Shown: positions 35,539 through 44,336 of the stretch, one piece after another
Layout: each line of letters starts with the position of its first letter
How positions within the stretch are numbered: position 1 is the stretch's first letter
Assembly: GCA_000242235.1 (NCBI GenBank)
Contig: JH590861.1
Location: 444,809-508,808 of the forward strand
Origin: Stomatobaculum longum
Lineage (GTDB): Bacteria; Bacillota; Clostridia; Lachnospirales; Lachnospiraceae
Reading direction: 5' to 3'
Length of the DNA: 64,000 bases
Made by a program: the position numbers and the translations under genes
Notes under the pieces: model-generated
What the model saw: the letters and a program-made list of their open reading frames with translations, nothing else
What the model was told of the DNA's origin: nothing
Database searches by the model: none

Positions 35539-35618
35539 AAACCGACGCCTCAACAGAGTAAAAATGGGTAGACGAATCCTGTGTTAACTCGTCTATTCAC
35601 TCTGTCGAGACATCGGTC
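35539..35618 (-). terminator. Long-stem intrinsic terminator after the cell-wall-repeat gene
   Basis: A 77-base imperfect hairpin: ACCGA/TCGGT, CTC/GAG, ACAGAGT/ACTCTGT and TAGACGA/TCGTCTA pair in register, and TTTTTTGTTTTG follows on the minus strand. It is much longer than a usual terminator and could also yield a stable small RNA. Confidence 0.75.
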
Positions 35619-35718
35619 TCAACTTTTATGATTTAAGCTTATTTTACGCGCTACAGCAGGCGTTGTCAAGGGCCATGCAAAAATACATACAGGCAAAGCG
35701 TCTCGACAAGTTCATACT

Positions 35719-37233
35719 TTACCGAGACAGGTAGTTGTCTGCAGCAAAACTCGTACCGGTCTCCTGACCGTTGCCGCTCAGGTACTGCGCTACATTACTC
35801 TCTGTGATATCAACAAAGCGTATGTTGTAGCATGCGTCACGATAGTATTTTTCAACTGTCTGACTCATGCTCTTTGCCTGATCCGAGCCCACCCAATCCG
35901 CAGCATTTTCATAGTAACCCCAGAAAATATCGGAGTCGTCGTATACCGTCAAATTCCCGTCACTCCCTACACCGAGCACGCGGGTACTGTTCTTCCCACG
36001 CGTTCTTCCGATTATAATCCGATGTGAAGAAGGCATCAGACAATCCCAAGTCTCGCTTCCATCCAGGGCATACTGATTTAAATGATCCGTGTAGTAGAAG
36101 ATTCGGGAAATCGCATCGTCATACCCGCCTGTATCCAACTCCGTCAATAACTCCCAAACACCGTCGCCGTTGATGTCCACAACCGCGAACTGTCCGCCAG
36201 GCAGTTTTCTGCCGTTCCAACTCCGGTCGAGAAGTATGTTTCGGTAGGCTTCTACCGCCTTCTCGTTTTGGCTCTTCTCAATCTTCTTACCGTTTTCATC
36301 CAACTGATAGCCATCCGGGGTCGTTGTCGAGACCAGCATAACGCCGTCCGCGCCGACATAATAATCCCCGTCCACCCAACGGTTCACCGCCATGCTGCCG
36401 TCCTCGAGGAAGTAATAGTACTTTCCGTCCAGATTGCGCCAGCCGTTTGCAATGACACCGTTCTCATCGAGGTAGTAGAAGTTATCACCGAGTTCCAGCC
36501 AACCCGTCATCATCTTGCCGTCCTCGGCAAAGTGATACCAGTTGCCGTCAATCTGCCTCCAGCCGACCACCGGCACCCCGGTATCGTCGTTATAGTACCA
36601 GCCGTTGTCCTTTTGGTACCAGCTGTTCATATGATACTTTTCCGGGTCGAGCTGAATCACGTAGCTAAGCTCCACCGGCTCACCGGCCTCCCCCTTTTGA
36701 TTGACCGCATAGCACTGCAGGCGATAGGTTCCGTTTCTGCGGAAGCGAAGCGGCTTTTCGTAATCCTGCTCTTCCGCGCTCTCGCCCACGGGCGCTTCCA
36801 AAAGGGTATAGCGTATCGAAACGCCCTTACTCGTTAGTTCGAGCTCCACCGGATCCTCATAACTGCCGGATTCAAGTGATGCTTTGACCGTGGGATTGTA
36901 GCGTTCCAGTGCCTCTTGAATGAGCGTCGCATCTTTCGAAGTCTTGCCGGACATCGCCTCACCGGCGGTCTTTAAAAGCGAGACCGCATCCGCGTGCCGC
37001 TTGTTCCTCTCATAAATCTCCGCGAGCGCGAGATAGGCCTCCGCCCGCTTCGGCTTCATTCGGATTGCCTTTTCATAGATCGGGATTGCTTCTTCCGTGT
37101 CTCCGAGCTGCCACTCCTGTTCGGCCGCCTGCACCGTCCGCGTATAGCGCGTGCTCTCATACCCCGCAAAGACCGCTGCGCCGAGAACCACGCCCGCTGC
37201 GAGAACTACAGCGGCAAGCTTTTGCTTTTTCAT
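35719..37233 (-). CDS. Surface protein with TPR and choline-binding-type cell-wall repeats
   Basis: 504 residues. An N-terminal signal-anchor segment (KLAAVVLAAGVVLGAAVFAGY) is followed by TPR-like helices at about 35-95 (DTEEAIPIYEKAIRMKP, RAEAYLALAEIYE). Next is a beta-rich domain (about 115-195; YEDPVELELTSKGVSIRYTL) like chitobiase C-terminal domains. At about 205-310 come five cell-wall-binding repeats (GWYYNDDTGVPVVGWRQIDG type). The last 175 residues are a unique domain with a calcium-loop-like VDINGDGVWELL. It is probably wall-anchored. A second, broken copy lies at 47489-48617. Function of the C-terminal domain is unknown. Confidence 0.85.
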   Translation of the reverse strand: MKKQKLAAVVLAAGVVLGAAVFAGYESTRYTRTVQAAEQEWQLGDTEEAIPIYEKAIRMKPKRAEAYLALAEIYERNKRHADAVSLLKTAGEAMSGKTSKDATLIQEALERYNPTVKASLESGSYEDPVELELTSKGVSIRYTLLEAPVGESAEEQDYEKPLRFRRNGTYRLQCYAVNQKGEAGEPVELSYVIQLDPEKYHMNSWYQKDNGWYYNDDTGVPVVGWRQIDGNWYHFAEDGKMMTGWLELGDNFYYLDENGVIANGWRNLDGKYYYFLEDGSMAVNRWVDGDYYVGADGVMLVSTTTPDGYQLDENGKKIEKSQNEKAVEAYRNILLDRSWNGRKLPGGQFAVVDINGDGVWELLTELDTGGYDDAISRIFYYTDHLNQYALDGSETWDCLMPSSHRIIIGRTRGKNSTRVLGVGSDGNLTVYDDSDIFWGYYENAADWVGSDQAKSMSQTVEKYYRDACYNIRFVDITESNVAQYLSGNGQETGTSFAADNYLSR

Positions 37234-37236
37234 CTC

Positions 37237-37404
37237 TCATCCCCCTTTCAATGACGTTTCAACCACACAGTAACTCAGATACTGCGCCAGCGCATAGCCG
37301 CGTCTGCCGTTATAAATGACCTCGTAGAAACCGTTTTCCGCCGTGTTCTCCGCGGTCGATGCGGGAACCGCGGGTTCTTTCGCCGCTTTATTCCTCTTCA
37401 TCAT
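37237..37404 (-). pseudogene. Remnant of an SH3b-domain protein gene
   Basis: A 55-codon open frame begins inside the 3' end of the LOTUS gene and contains ENGFYEVIYNGRRGYALA plus QYLSY. This matches the last 26 residues of the intact SH3b protein at 48623-49405, including at DNA level (37270-37345). The normal stop has become TGT, adding a 9-residue tail. The membrane anchor and nearly all of the two SH3b domains are gone. It marks where an SH3b gene once stood in this copy of the module. Confidence 0.8.
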
Positions 37405-39478
37405 CCGAACCGTTCGACTGAATGCTGTCGGTCCGGAGCCAGTCGCTGTCCGGCCGGGTGAGAAGACGGCTGTTGTTATAAGCCAGGTCAAGCGGCAACA
37501 CGGTCTGCCCCTGATACGCACCCGACTGCAAATGCTCGACCACAAGCGCCAAATCCACCTGTCCCTCCTCCGAGAGGCAGAGCGGCAACAAAAGTGAGCA
37601 GAGATTTCTGGTCGGAAAGTACACCGGAATCGCCGTTTTATAATTCCACTCCACACGCTTTAGGGTGAGATGAATGGCCGCCTCCAGCCGGTTTTTCAAA
37701 TTATTCAGCACCACGGGCGTATTGTTGATGCGCTCACCGAGCTGTTCGAAATAGCGCTTTCTCTCGCTGTCCTTGGCGTGCTTCGGATAGACCTCTTCCA
37801 ATTTCACACCGTCGATTTCAAGCATATCAGGCGGGCAATTCTCCTGCAGGAAGCGAAGCGGAAAGCGGCTGATGCGCTCTGCAATGATGTGTGTGTAGTC
37901 GCAGAGCAACTGCGTCGAAGTGTCATAGACCATGTTCTGAAACTTGTTCTCAAAATAGTCGGCGCGCTTCGGCAGCGGATAAAAGAGCCTTGCCAAGGTT
38001 TTTCCGGACTGCTCTCCCGCCACGACAAAGTCAAGCAAATACCAGTAGGGCTGCGGCGTCATCGTGTTCTTTTTAAAGAGCGCGTAGATATACTCGTACT
38101 TTTTGTCAACCAGTCCCGTATTGAACGCCGCATACTCTTCCCCGGCGTGCTCCGGATCCGTGGTATTCCCGAATAAAATCTTGTCCTCGATTGCAAGCCG
38201 CTTGAAGGTGTAGGCGAGATAGTTCTTTAAAATCGGGTAATTCTCGGCCTCGGCGGCATTCGCCGCGCCGTAATACCACTTTTCCTCCAGCGCCTTGTCC
38301 GCGAGTTCTTTGATTTTTGCATTCGGAATTCTGGCCCAGTTAAAGAGCCAGGAATCTCTGGTCGGGAATTTACCCTCCACGGTTCTGTGCGCTGTCACGG
38401 GAACATAAGACGACTGCGGCCTGACTGATGTTCTCGCAGTCTTTCCGGTTCCCTCTCTTCTGTCATCCACCTTGAGCCGCGCATAGGCAACCCAGGCCTT
38501 GCCGCTTGGCGTGGGCTCCCGCTTTACAGCAAGCAGTTCCGGAAACTGCTCGAGGAAAGGCAAAATCTTCTGAAAGCCGAGCGGCTTCACATCAATCCCG
38601 TTTCCCTTGAGCGCTTCCCCGATTCCGGCTAAGTTGACCCAACCCGCTTCATCCGAAGCAGCACTCTGAACCGCCGCGCAAACCTTCGGGCCGAGCGCCG
38701 CTTTCTCTTCCGCAGAGAGTTCCGGTTGCAATGCTTCTTCGCTTCCCGAGGCTGCCTTCGCTGTCCGGGTGCCCGCAGGCGGCACGGACAGTTCAGTGAC
38801 CGCGTGTACCGCATCCGCACGCACCGTGTGCTGTATAGGCGTAAGTCCTGCGCCTTCCGACGAAAGCGCGGACGCCGCATCTCGAAGCTTCGCATAGACG
38901 ACCCAGGCCTTGCCGCTCGGTGTGGGCTCCCGCTTTACCGCAAGCAGTTCCGGAAACTGCTCAAGAAACTGAAAAATCTTCTGAAACCCGAACTGCTTGG
39001 CATCCGCCCCGTTTTCTTTGAGCAGGGCACCGAGACTCGCGAGGTTCACCCAGCCCCCTTCATTGGAAACCGCACTTCGAAAAGCAGCTTGAATCTTCGG
39101 TGCAAGCGCTGCCTTCTCCTCCGCGGAAAGTTCCGGCTGTGCGGGGCCTTCCGGCGAGACAGGACATGGCGGCTGTTCGGAATCTTCCGCTTTCTGGCCC
39201 GCTGTCGCTTCTGAGGTATCAAAATCCTTCAGCTGCACATAGGATTTTGCGGGAAGCCCACCGCCCGCAGGTGCTCCGTCCACCAGATTTAAAACTGCCC
39301 GGAATTCATTCAAAAAATCCCGAAAGCTCGCAAAACCGAAGTCCGCATAGCGAAGCCCCTCTGCCGCAAAGAGCGGCTCGAGCGTCGCAATGTCCACCAT
39401 ATTGTAGGCCGAAGCCTGCCGCTCCCGAATGATCTTCCGGATTTGCGGCTCCCATCTTCTTTTTTCTTCCGGATGCAT
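37388..39478 (-). CDS. LOTUS/OST-HTH protein with C-terminal DUF3825-like domain (copy A)
   Basis: 696 residues from ATG 39478, chosen for its AGGAAGG site; a longer frame would start upstream of the promoter. Three OST-HTH/LOTUS-like winged helices lie at about 8-86, 114-200 and 251-337 (GGWVNLASLGALLKEN, GFQKIFQFLEQFPELLAV). LOTUS 2 and 3 are near duplicates. Residues about 355-640 resemble DUF3825 (SWLFNWARIPNAKIKELADKA; AFNTGLVDKKYEYIYALFKK). LOTUS domains bind RNA in characterised proteins; no catalytic motif is seen. Cytoplasmic, yet encoded with surface-protein genes. Paralogue at 50943-52859. Confidence 0.82.
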   Translation of the reverse strand: MHPEEKRRWEPQIRKIIRERQASAYNMVDIATLEPLFAAEGLRYADFGFASFRDFLNEFRAVLNLVDGAPAGGGLPAKSYVQLKDFDTSEATAGQKAEDSEQPPCPVSPEGPAQPELSAEEKAALAPKIQAAFRSAVSNEGGWVNLASLGALLKENGADAKQFGFQKIFQFLEQFPELLAVKREPTPSGKAWVVYAKLRDAASALSSEGAGLTPIQHTVRADAVHAVTELSVPPAGTRTAKAASGSEEALQPELSAEEKAALGPKVCAAVQSAASDEAGWVNLAGIGEALKGNGIDVKPLGFQKILPFLEQFPELLAVKREPTPSGKAWVAYARLKVDDRREGTGKTARTSVRPQSSYVPVTAHRTVEGKFPTRDSWLFNWARIPNAKIKELADKALEEKWYYGAANAAEAENYPILKNYLAYTFKRLAIEDKILFGNTTDPEHAGEEYAAFNTGLVDKKYEYIYALFKKNTMTPQPYWYLLDFVVAGEQSGKTLARLFYPLPKRADYFENKFQNMVYDTSTQLLCDYTHIIAERISRFPLRFLQENCPPDMLEIDGVKLEEVYPKHAKDSERKRYFEQLGERINNTPVVLNNLKNRLEAAIHLTLKRVEWNYKTAIPVYFPTRNLCSLLLPLCLSEEGQVDLALVVEHLQSGAYQGQTVLPLDLAYNNSRLLTRPDSDWLRTDSIQSNGSDDEEE
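38468..39139. repeat. Internal tandem duplication of a LOTUS unit
   Basis: Two copies of about 260 bases (38468-38728 and 38879-39139) at a 411-base period encode LOTUS 3 and 2. Long stretches are nearly identical at DNA level, for example around the segment encoding PELLAVKREPTPSGKAWV, implying a recent duplication. Confidence 0.8.
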
Positions 39479-39593
39479 ACTGTGTTTCCACCTTCCTAAC
39501 GATAAGTAGCGCGCTCTGCGGTGCGTTTCGCCTCTTTGAGCTTCCGCTTTTCCGCACCAAGACCTGCTTCTTTTCATAAAATATTCATAAATT

Positions 39594-39622
39594 ACCATAC
39601 TTCCGCAACCGTTTTTCGTCAA
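39594..39622 (-). promoter_or_regulatory. Predicted promoter of LOTUS copy A
   Basis: Minus-strand -35 TTGACG (39617-39622), 17-base spacer, -10 TATGGT (39594-39599). The surrounding bases match the promoter of LOTUS copy B at 52949-52977: AACTTGACG, GGAAGTA just before the -10, GGTAA and TATGAA after it. Confidence 0.65.
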
Positions 39623-39632
39623 GTTGCAAATG

Positions 39633-39667
39633 CGAAAAGAGCCCGAAACCATGAGGTTTCGAGCTCT
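39633..39667 (-). terminator. Intrinsic terminator after GNAT gene
   Basis: Minus-strand 13-bp stem (AGAGCTCGAAACC with GGTTTCGGGCTCT, one G-U pair) around TCAT, then TTTTC. Ten or so bases further on lies the LOTUS A promoter, so terminator and promoter are back to back. Confidence 0.8.
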
Positions 39668-39714
39668 GCCGTTCATCAATCAATGTCCAAACACCGTACT
39701 AAGATACCGCCATG

Positions 39715-40266
39715 TTATAGCCGTTTCACCATCATATACTCATTCACAAACGATCCATCCTTCATGCGTATGGCATCCGGCTTTACCCCTGTAATCCGAA
39801 ATCCCATTTTCTCATATAACCCCCTTGCCCTCTTGTTACCCTCTATAAAGTCAAGTTCAATCTGACGGACATTGCCACGCTCTCCGGCTACTTGAAACAT
39901 CTCTTCAAACATCCTTGTTCCGATTCCGAGATTCCAGAACTCTTGCAGAAGGGCAATCGCAACGGAAGCCCTGTGACGATCTTTTTCCCCGGTACGAAAA
40001 GAAATCTGACAGCTTCCCGCAATCCTGCCGTCTACAAGGCAGATGATCATCAGTCCACTCTTATTATCACAGTTCGCCCGAAGAAAGGCTTTTTCCTGAT
40101 CAAGCGTAAACCCGGCAAATTCCTCCGGAAACTTCATCAGGAAATCTGTCTCACCCGAGGCCTTTATGATGAATTGAAGCATATTTTCCGCATCATCCAC
40201 CGAAGGACTCCGAAGAAAAGCATTACGTCCATCTTTCAGCTTGAACTCTTTTTCCTTATAAAACAC
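39715..40266 (-). CDS. GNAT-family N-acetyltransferase
   Basis: 183-residue acetyl-CoA-dependent acetyltransferase. The GNAT core is visible: IAGSCQISFRTG, VAIALLQEFWNLGIGTRMFEEM (acetyl-CoA loop, Q/R-x-x-G-x-G/A type), IELDFIEGNKRARGLYEKMGF, and a C-terminal EYMMVKRL. GTG start behind AAAGGGGG. Acceptor unknown; the overall pattern is that of small-molecule or protein acetyltransferases such as YhhY-like enzymes. It has its own terminator. Confidence 0.88.
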   Translation of the reverse strand: MFYKEKEFKLKDGRNAFLRSPSVDDAENMLQFIIKASGETDFLMKFPEEFAGFTLDQEKAFLRANCDNKSGLMIICLVDGRIAGSCQISFRTGEKDRHRASVAIALLQEFWNLGIGTRMFEEMFQVAGERGNVRQIELDFIEGNKRARGLYEKMGFRITGVKPDAIRMKDGSFVNEYMMVKRL

Positions 40267-40317
40267 CTTAAATTTCCCCCTTTATCCTTCCTCTATCCAT
40301 GAAAAGAACTTATCCAA

Positions 40318-40384
40318 GGCTGTTTTTTGTCAAGTTGCAAATGCGAATAGACCCGAAACCATGGGGTCTCGAGCTCTAGCTTTC
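40318..40384. repeat. Second, degraded copy of the terminator-promoter segment
   Basis: About 60 bases here (GTCAAGTTGCAAATGCGAA..., then CCCGAAACCATG-GG) repeat 39610-39673. Each copy lies downstream of a GNAT gene. In this copy the hairpin arms no longer match fully; the TTGACA it contains could serve the GNAT gene at 39715-40266. Confidence 0.7.
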
Positions 40385-40909
40385 GCAAATCACGGTGCAA
40401 ACGATTCACAAAGATACCGCCACCAAAGAAGGTATCCTTCCCTTCCGCATCACGGTAAAAGGAGACCCGCTCTGTCCCGCAGAGTTCAAAGCCGAGTGAA
40501 CGCAGCAGGCACAGCGAAGGCGTATTCCGGAGCGCTGTCCCCGCCTCAACAAACAGAACGCCCTAGTCCCGCAGGAACCTTAACACAGCCCTTAAGCTCT
40601 CACTCGCATAGCCCTTTCCGTGGAAATCCGAATGAAAGCAATAGCCTAGTTCATAGCCCTCTCCGCGTTCATTTAGGGAAAAGTAACCAATCACCCTGTT
40701 CTTCAGGCAAACCGCCAGAAAGATGTGGGCGCCACTCTCCGCAAGCAAATCTAGCCTGCAACTCGAGTGTGAACCGAGGCATCATCCAGATCGTTCGGCC
40801 TGTCATATTGGGCGCACACAGACTTAGCCGCACTGACCCGTATTGACTGAATGTCCTTCCAATCTTCCGCTATGATTCGGCGAAGAGAAAGGCGCTTGGT
40901 CTGTATCAT
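40376..40909 (-). pseudogene. Broken GNAT-family acetyltransferase gene
   Basis: Begins at ATG 40909 (MIQTKRLSLRRIIAEDWKDI), runs to a frameshift near 40750 (HTRVAG in one frame, LDLLAESGAHIFLAV in the next), then continues through VIGYFSLNERGEGYELGYCF and GKGYASESLRAVLRFLRD. A stop at 40563 interrupts it, and GNAT-like sequence follows in frame to about 40376 (LRSLGFELCGTERVSFY). Two separate lesions indicate an inactive gene unrelated in sequence detail to its GNAT neighbour. Confidence 0.82.
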
Positions 40910-41021
40910 GGGTAGATTCTCTCTTAAGCTCAAATTGCAACAGGTTTAACCGACCATACGCTTCCAAACTATGTTTATCAACTTATAGAGAACGAGCAGA
41001 AATTTTGAGAAATATTAATAT

Positions 41022-41435
41022 CTACTGTGGATAACTTAACCATTCATCAACTAATTCTCTTGCTTCGTCTTTATCTGCCTTGTACATTTCATCCCGACTA
41101 TAGTTCAAATAGAATGATGCTAATTTAAGCAGTTCCGTTCTTGAGAAAGTAGTCATCTGATTCTTGTCAAACTTGTCAATATAGTCATATACAACATTGG
41201 GTAATATTAAATCCGAATAGCTCTCCTGAGAAAACCACCATCCCTCTCCATTTGTTGCAGTCCATTCATTGGCTATTGCACAGATAAATCTCAGGGAATT
41301 CACTATATTTTTCCTTAATAACTTTCGCATATGTATTTCTGCGCTCAGGTAATCTATTCTCCTCCAAAGATAGTAGGCTTGCCCAAACATATTCATTTTT
41401 AAAAGTTCTTCGGAATCGCTCCACCCTTCTAGTTT
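41022..41435 (-). pseudogene. Detached C-terminal part of the KAP NTPase gene
   Basis: Directly after the TAG ending the KAP frame, the same reading frame stays open for 137 codons (KLEGWSDSEELLKMNMFGQ and onward, to VDEWLSYPQ). An internal ATG at 41396 has no good ribosome binding site. The segment continues the AT-rich, helix-rich character of the KAP protein. Either the gene is broken by a nonsense mutation, or this is a separate small protein translated by reinitiation. Confidence 0.7.
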
Positions 41436-43202
41436 CTAAACATATTTATTCTTGATTATACCCAAATCATCTCGGTTGATGACACTCTTATATATATTTG
41501 TATTTCGTCCTTCATCTCGAAACTCCCCTTCTATTGGCACCATTTCATCTATTACAACAGATAATGCTCCAAAACCACAAATATCAAACAGCTCAATTCC
41601 CCGCACAATAATATTGCATCGATTTTCATCGCAATCAACTCTATTCAAAACTTCAATAAGAATACTCCCAACTTTCTCAGAATAAACCTCAACAGATTTA
41701 GTACTCTTTGAATCTCCCCCAATCTTATTCAGTAGTCTTAACAGAACACTCGCAATAAGATTTAGTCTATGTTCAGGAATTTCATCAACTAGCGGACCGA
41801 GTTCATCAAAAAAACAATCAATATCTCCTCTTAAATATATGTCTTCAACTTCCATCCACAAATCAGAATACTCAAGACTATTCATGAATAAATCAATCTC
41901 AGCTCTCGTCACCTTAATTACACTGAGGTTAAAGGCAAAATAGATTTCAAATTTCTCATAATGTGCTATTCTCTGTCTTCCTCTGATATAATCGATTGAA
42001 TAAGCGGCTTCACGTTCGCCATTAAGAGCTGCCTCAAAAGCAGGAAACAACGTGGAAAGGCATCTAATTGTTATTTCAGGATTCACGCTTATATTTTCAA
42101 ACTCTCCTTTGTAATGTTTCTCCAAATCCGTAGTATTTTTGATTATTCCTTTGGAGCCATATGTCATACCACTACATAGAGTTTCTCTATTATTATGAAT
42201 CCACTTGTATAACTCTGGTTCCATTACCTCAAGTGTAGTGATTGCCAGCAAGTCTACATAATTAGTCTCTTCTCGTAAGTAACCGTATCTAAAGCGAAAT
42301 GTATTGACTACCTTATTAATATCTCTCACTGTATCGATATACGGTTCTATGCAGTCATGTCTTATAGCTCGAAAATAGTCTATTTCTTTATTGCAGCACA
42401 CTAAACCATCGTCAATTTCAGCAAGTTTTCCCAATAAGATCTCATTGATTTGCACCTTCTGTAACGGTGGTATTTCAAATGAAACCTGAATAATTTTCTC
42501 TAAGTACTCATTTCCTTCAACATTATGAACCTCTTTCAGTGCACGACAAACAATTTTTCTATCCATAGCAAGGAGGTAGATAATATTCGAAAAATCTGCA
42601 ACTTGCTTAACCAGCTGAAACACATCTCTAATTTGTATGTTTGTCAGCCGATCGATATCATCAATAATTACTATGATTTTCCTATCTAATTTAATTAGGC
42701 AATCTTCCAAATCCATCCTAGCTTTATCAAGATTAACCTCTTGCATCAAGTAATTTCCCTTCGCAATTGCAACGGTTTTGAAAAGTGCGGCAAATCCAGG
42801 TCCAAGTACCGGTATAATGGAAAGTGCATCAAAAGCTCCTGCGTAATCACTCAACGCTTTTCCCACTTTTTTCTTAAATTCATCGTCTCCCTTTATCGCT
42901 ATTTGGTTCTGAAGCGAGTTAAAGAATGTGCTAATTAAATTACTCTGTTCTGAATAGTTCCATGGTGAAAACTTAATTATAATCGGTTTGTTACTCTCCT
43001 CCTTGTATACCTCTTCGACTGTGTGGATAGCCATATTAATAACTGATGTTTTTCCACTCCCCCACTCTCCGTATATTCCAATCACAAAACCATCCTTTGC
43101 ATCACATTCGCAAATTGCTTTTCCCAGGTGGCTGGCAAAGGAAGCTCTTTCGAGCAAATCGTCTTTATCGGACTCAATCGGTCTATCCGCACTATAGTTC
43201 AT
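41436..43202 (-). CDS. KAP-family P-loop NTPase, ended by in-frame TAG
   Basis: 588 residues from ATG 43202 (GAGG 7 bases upstream). Walker A is IYGEWGSGKTSVIN near residue 45, and Walker B is KIIVIIDDIDRLT, both typical of KAP NTPases, whose insert between these motifs often holds membrane segments; here it contains the hydrophobic FDALSIIPVLGPGFAALFKTVAIA. KAP proteins include phage-exclusion factors such as PifA, so antiviral defence is a possibility. Markedly AT-rich against GC-rich neighbours, indicating transfer. The frame continues past the stop for 137 codons. Confidence 0.82.
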   Translation of the reverse strand: MNYSADRPIESDKDDLLERASFASHLGKAICECDAKDGFVIGIYGEWGSGKTSVINMAIHTVEEVYKEESNKPIIIKFSPWNYSEQSNLISTFFNSLQNQIAIKGDDEFKKKVGKALSDYAGAFDALSIIPVLGPGFAALFKTVAIAKGNYLMQEVNLDKARMDLEDCLIKLDRKIIVIIDDIDRLTNIQIRDVFQLVKQVADFSNIIYLLAMDRKIVCRALKEVHNVEGNEYLEKIIQVSFEIPPLQKVQINEILLGKLAEIDDGLVCCNKEIDYFRAIRHDCIEPYIDTVRDINKVVNTFRFRYGYLREETNYVDLLAITTLEVMEPELYKWIHNNRETLCSGMTYGSKGIIKNTTDLEKHYKGEFENISVNPEITIRCLSTLFPAFEAALNGEREAAYSIDYIRGRQRIAHYEKFEIYFAFNLSVIKVTRAEIDLFMNSLEYSDLWMEVEDIYLRGDIDCFFDELGPLVDEIPEHRLNLIASVLLRLLNKIGGDSKSTKSVEVYSEKVGSILIEVLNRVDCDENRCNIIVRGIELFDICGFGALSVVIDEMVPIEGEFRDEGRNTNIYKSVINRDDLGIIKNKYV

Positions 43203-43688
43203 AAACGGCCTCAATTCTTATTTTATCATTTTCTAGCATATTCTTTTATATCACTACCAGCTTATTTATCTAATACTAGTTTTGCGCAATATCTGTGCAA
43301 TTAATTTCCAAAAGTATGCTGTATTTTATCACTTTAGATTCCGGCACACGCTTGACCATGCTTTTGAAGCAATCCGTCGTAATTTGAATCTCATACCGCT
43401 ATTTTGTTTTCACACCCCAGACGTTTTAAACAAATATTAAATCCATTATACCACTTTGTAAGAATTGACGCCCCCTTCTCGGGAATATTCTACAAGAATT
43501 TCGTATGGTCGGCTTTGAAACTGATGTATTTGCATGGAGCTGTGCTTGCGGAATAGCAGTTATATACGCAAGCGGAGTTCCTTTTCACATTCTCTCTTCT
43601 CCCTACAAAAGCATCGACTCAAAATCTCATATCTTTGATTACTGTCCTGATAAGTCATTTTCTTAATCTATCCCGTTGAGTACTACGC
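43203..43688. other. AT-rich gene-free region upstream of the KAP gene
   Basis: About 490 bases with the same low GC as the KAP gene, so probably the rest of the acquired segment. One plus-strand open frame at 43505-43666 (53 codons, MVGFETDVFAWSCACGIAVI...) has no ribosome binding site; it may be a fragment of a larger gene but I cannot identify it. No promoter was assigned with confidence. Confidence 0.5.
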
Positions 43689-43724
43689 CAAAAGTGCCCG
43701 ACACAAACATGCCGGGCACTTTTG
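43689..43724. terminator. Bidirectional intrinsic terminator
   Basis: AAAAGTGCCCG and CGGGCACTTTT pair perfectly around a 12-base loop. It ends the thi operon/GNAT transcript from the right and could end any transcript from the left. Confidence 0.88.
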
Positions 43725-43868
43725 CTTATCATTCGATAGAATACAAACCGCAAAAAAATTCTCATAAATTCCGGTAAAGCATGCTTCCTTGTTTCCGGAC
43801 ATCGTTGATATCTCCGGAAAAGCCTGTACCGGTTCCGTTTTATCTTCACACGGTAATAACTCAAGCGC

Positions 43869-44315
43869 TTAGCCCACCTTCTTGAATAACCGCGCACTCC
43901 AGAACTGCATCCCCAGTTCATCCAGATAAAAATGTAAAATCGCCTTGCTGTTCTTACTCGCGGTACTGAGCACAATAAATTGCACGTCCTTCTTGATTGT
44001 TTCTTCCGCGAAGCGAAACAGCGCTTCGCCGATTCCCTGCGAGCGCTTTTCCGGGACAACATACAATTCCTCTGCTTCGAAGTACACTGTTCCCTCTGCC
44101 ATAATGGACTTCATGTTCTTCGCGGTCTCAATCTTGCCGAGCAGATACGCTTCGATGCCGTCTTCATCCTCCGCGAGGAAAATCCGTTTTCCCACGATGT
44201 CCGCTTCCGTATTTGGGCAATAGCCGTAGCAGCTCTGTTCTGCCGCCCACTGCGCGGACAGCTGTAGCAGTTTTTCCAGGATTTCCGGCGTTGGTTCTGC
44301 CTCATAGTATTTCAT
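43869..44315 (-). CDS. GNAT-family N-acetyltransferase
   Basis: 148 residues from ATG 44315, behind GAGGG. GNAT signatures are YFEAEELYVVPEKRSQGIGEALFRFAEE (acetyl-CoA loop RSQGIGEA), then FIVLSTASKNSKAILHFYLDELGMQFW. Substrate unknown. It starts 22 bases after thiD on the same strand and may be read through from the thi operon, but it has no known role in thiamine metabolism. Confidence 0.87.
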   Translation of the reverse strand: MKYYEAEPTPEILEKLLQLSAQWAAEQSCYGYCPNTEADIVGKRIFLAEDEDGIEAYLLGKIETAKNMKSIMAEGTVYFEAEELYVVPEKRSQGIGEALFRFAEETIKKDVQFIVLSTASKNSKAILHFYLDELGMQFWSARLFKKVG

Positions 44316-44336
44316 GACTACCCTCTTTGACAACGG

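Larger units (their letters stand above)
35316..35718. other. Gene-free 403-bp stretch between the AAA+ gene and the cell-wall-repeat gene
   Basis: Holds the predicted AAA+ promoter (35482-35510), a leader of about 165 bases that is A-rich on the minus strand next to the gene, and the large terminator hairpin at 35539-35618. No open frame with a ribosome binding site was found. Confidence 0.6.

Noticed and set aside
38468..39139. Regular repeats taken as a possible CRISPR array
   Set aside because: They are two long coding repeats within one LOTUS gene, not short direct repeats with spacers. No CRISPR-like array was seen in the window.
41436..41438. TAG in the KAP gene as pyrrolysine recoding
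   Set aside because: No pyrrolysine genes or recoding structure are visible, and KAP NTPases are not pyrrolysine proteins. Nonsense mutation or reinitiation is simpler.
43505..43666. Plus-strand 53-codon frame with a faint resemblance to the end of a nucleoside phosphorylase-type protein
   Set aside because: Too short and too weak to assign, with no ribosome binding site.
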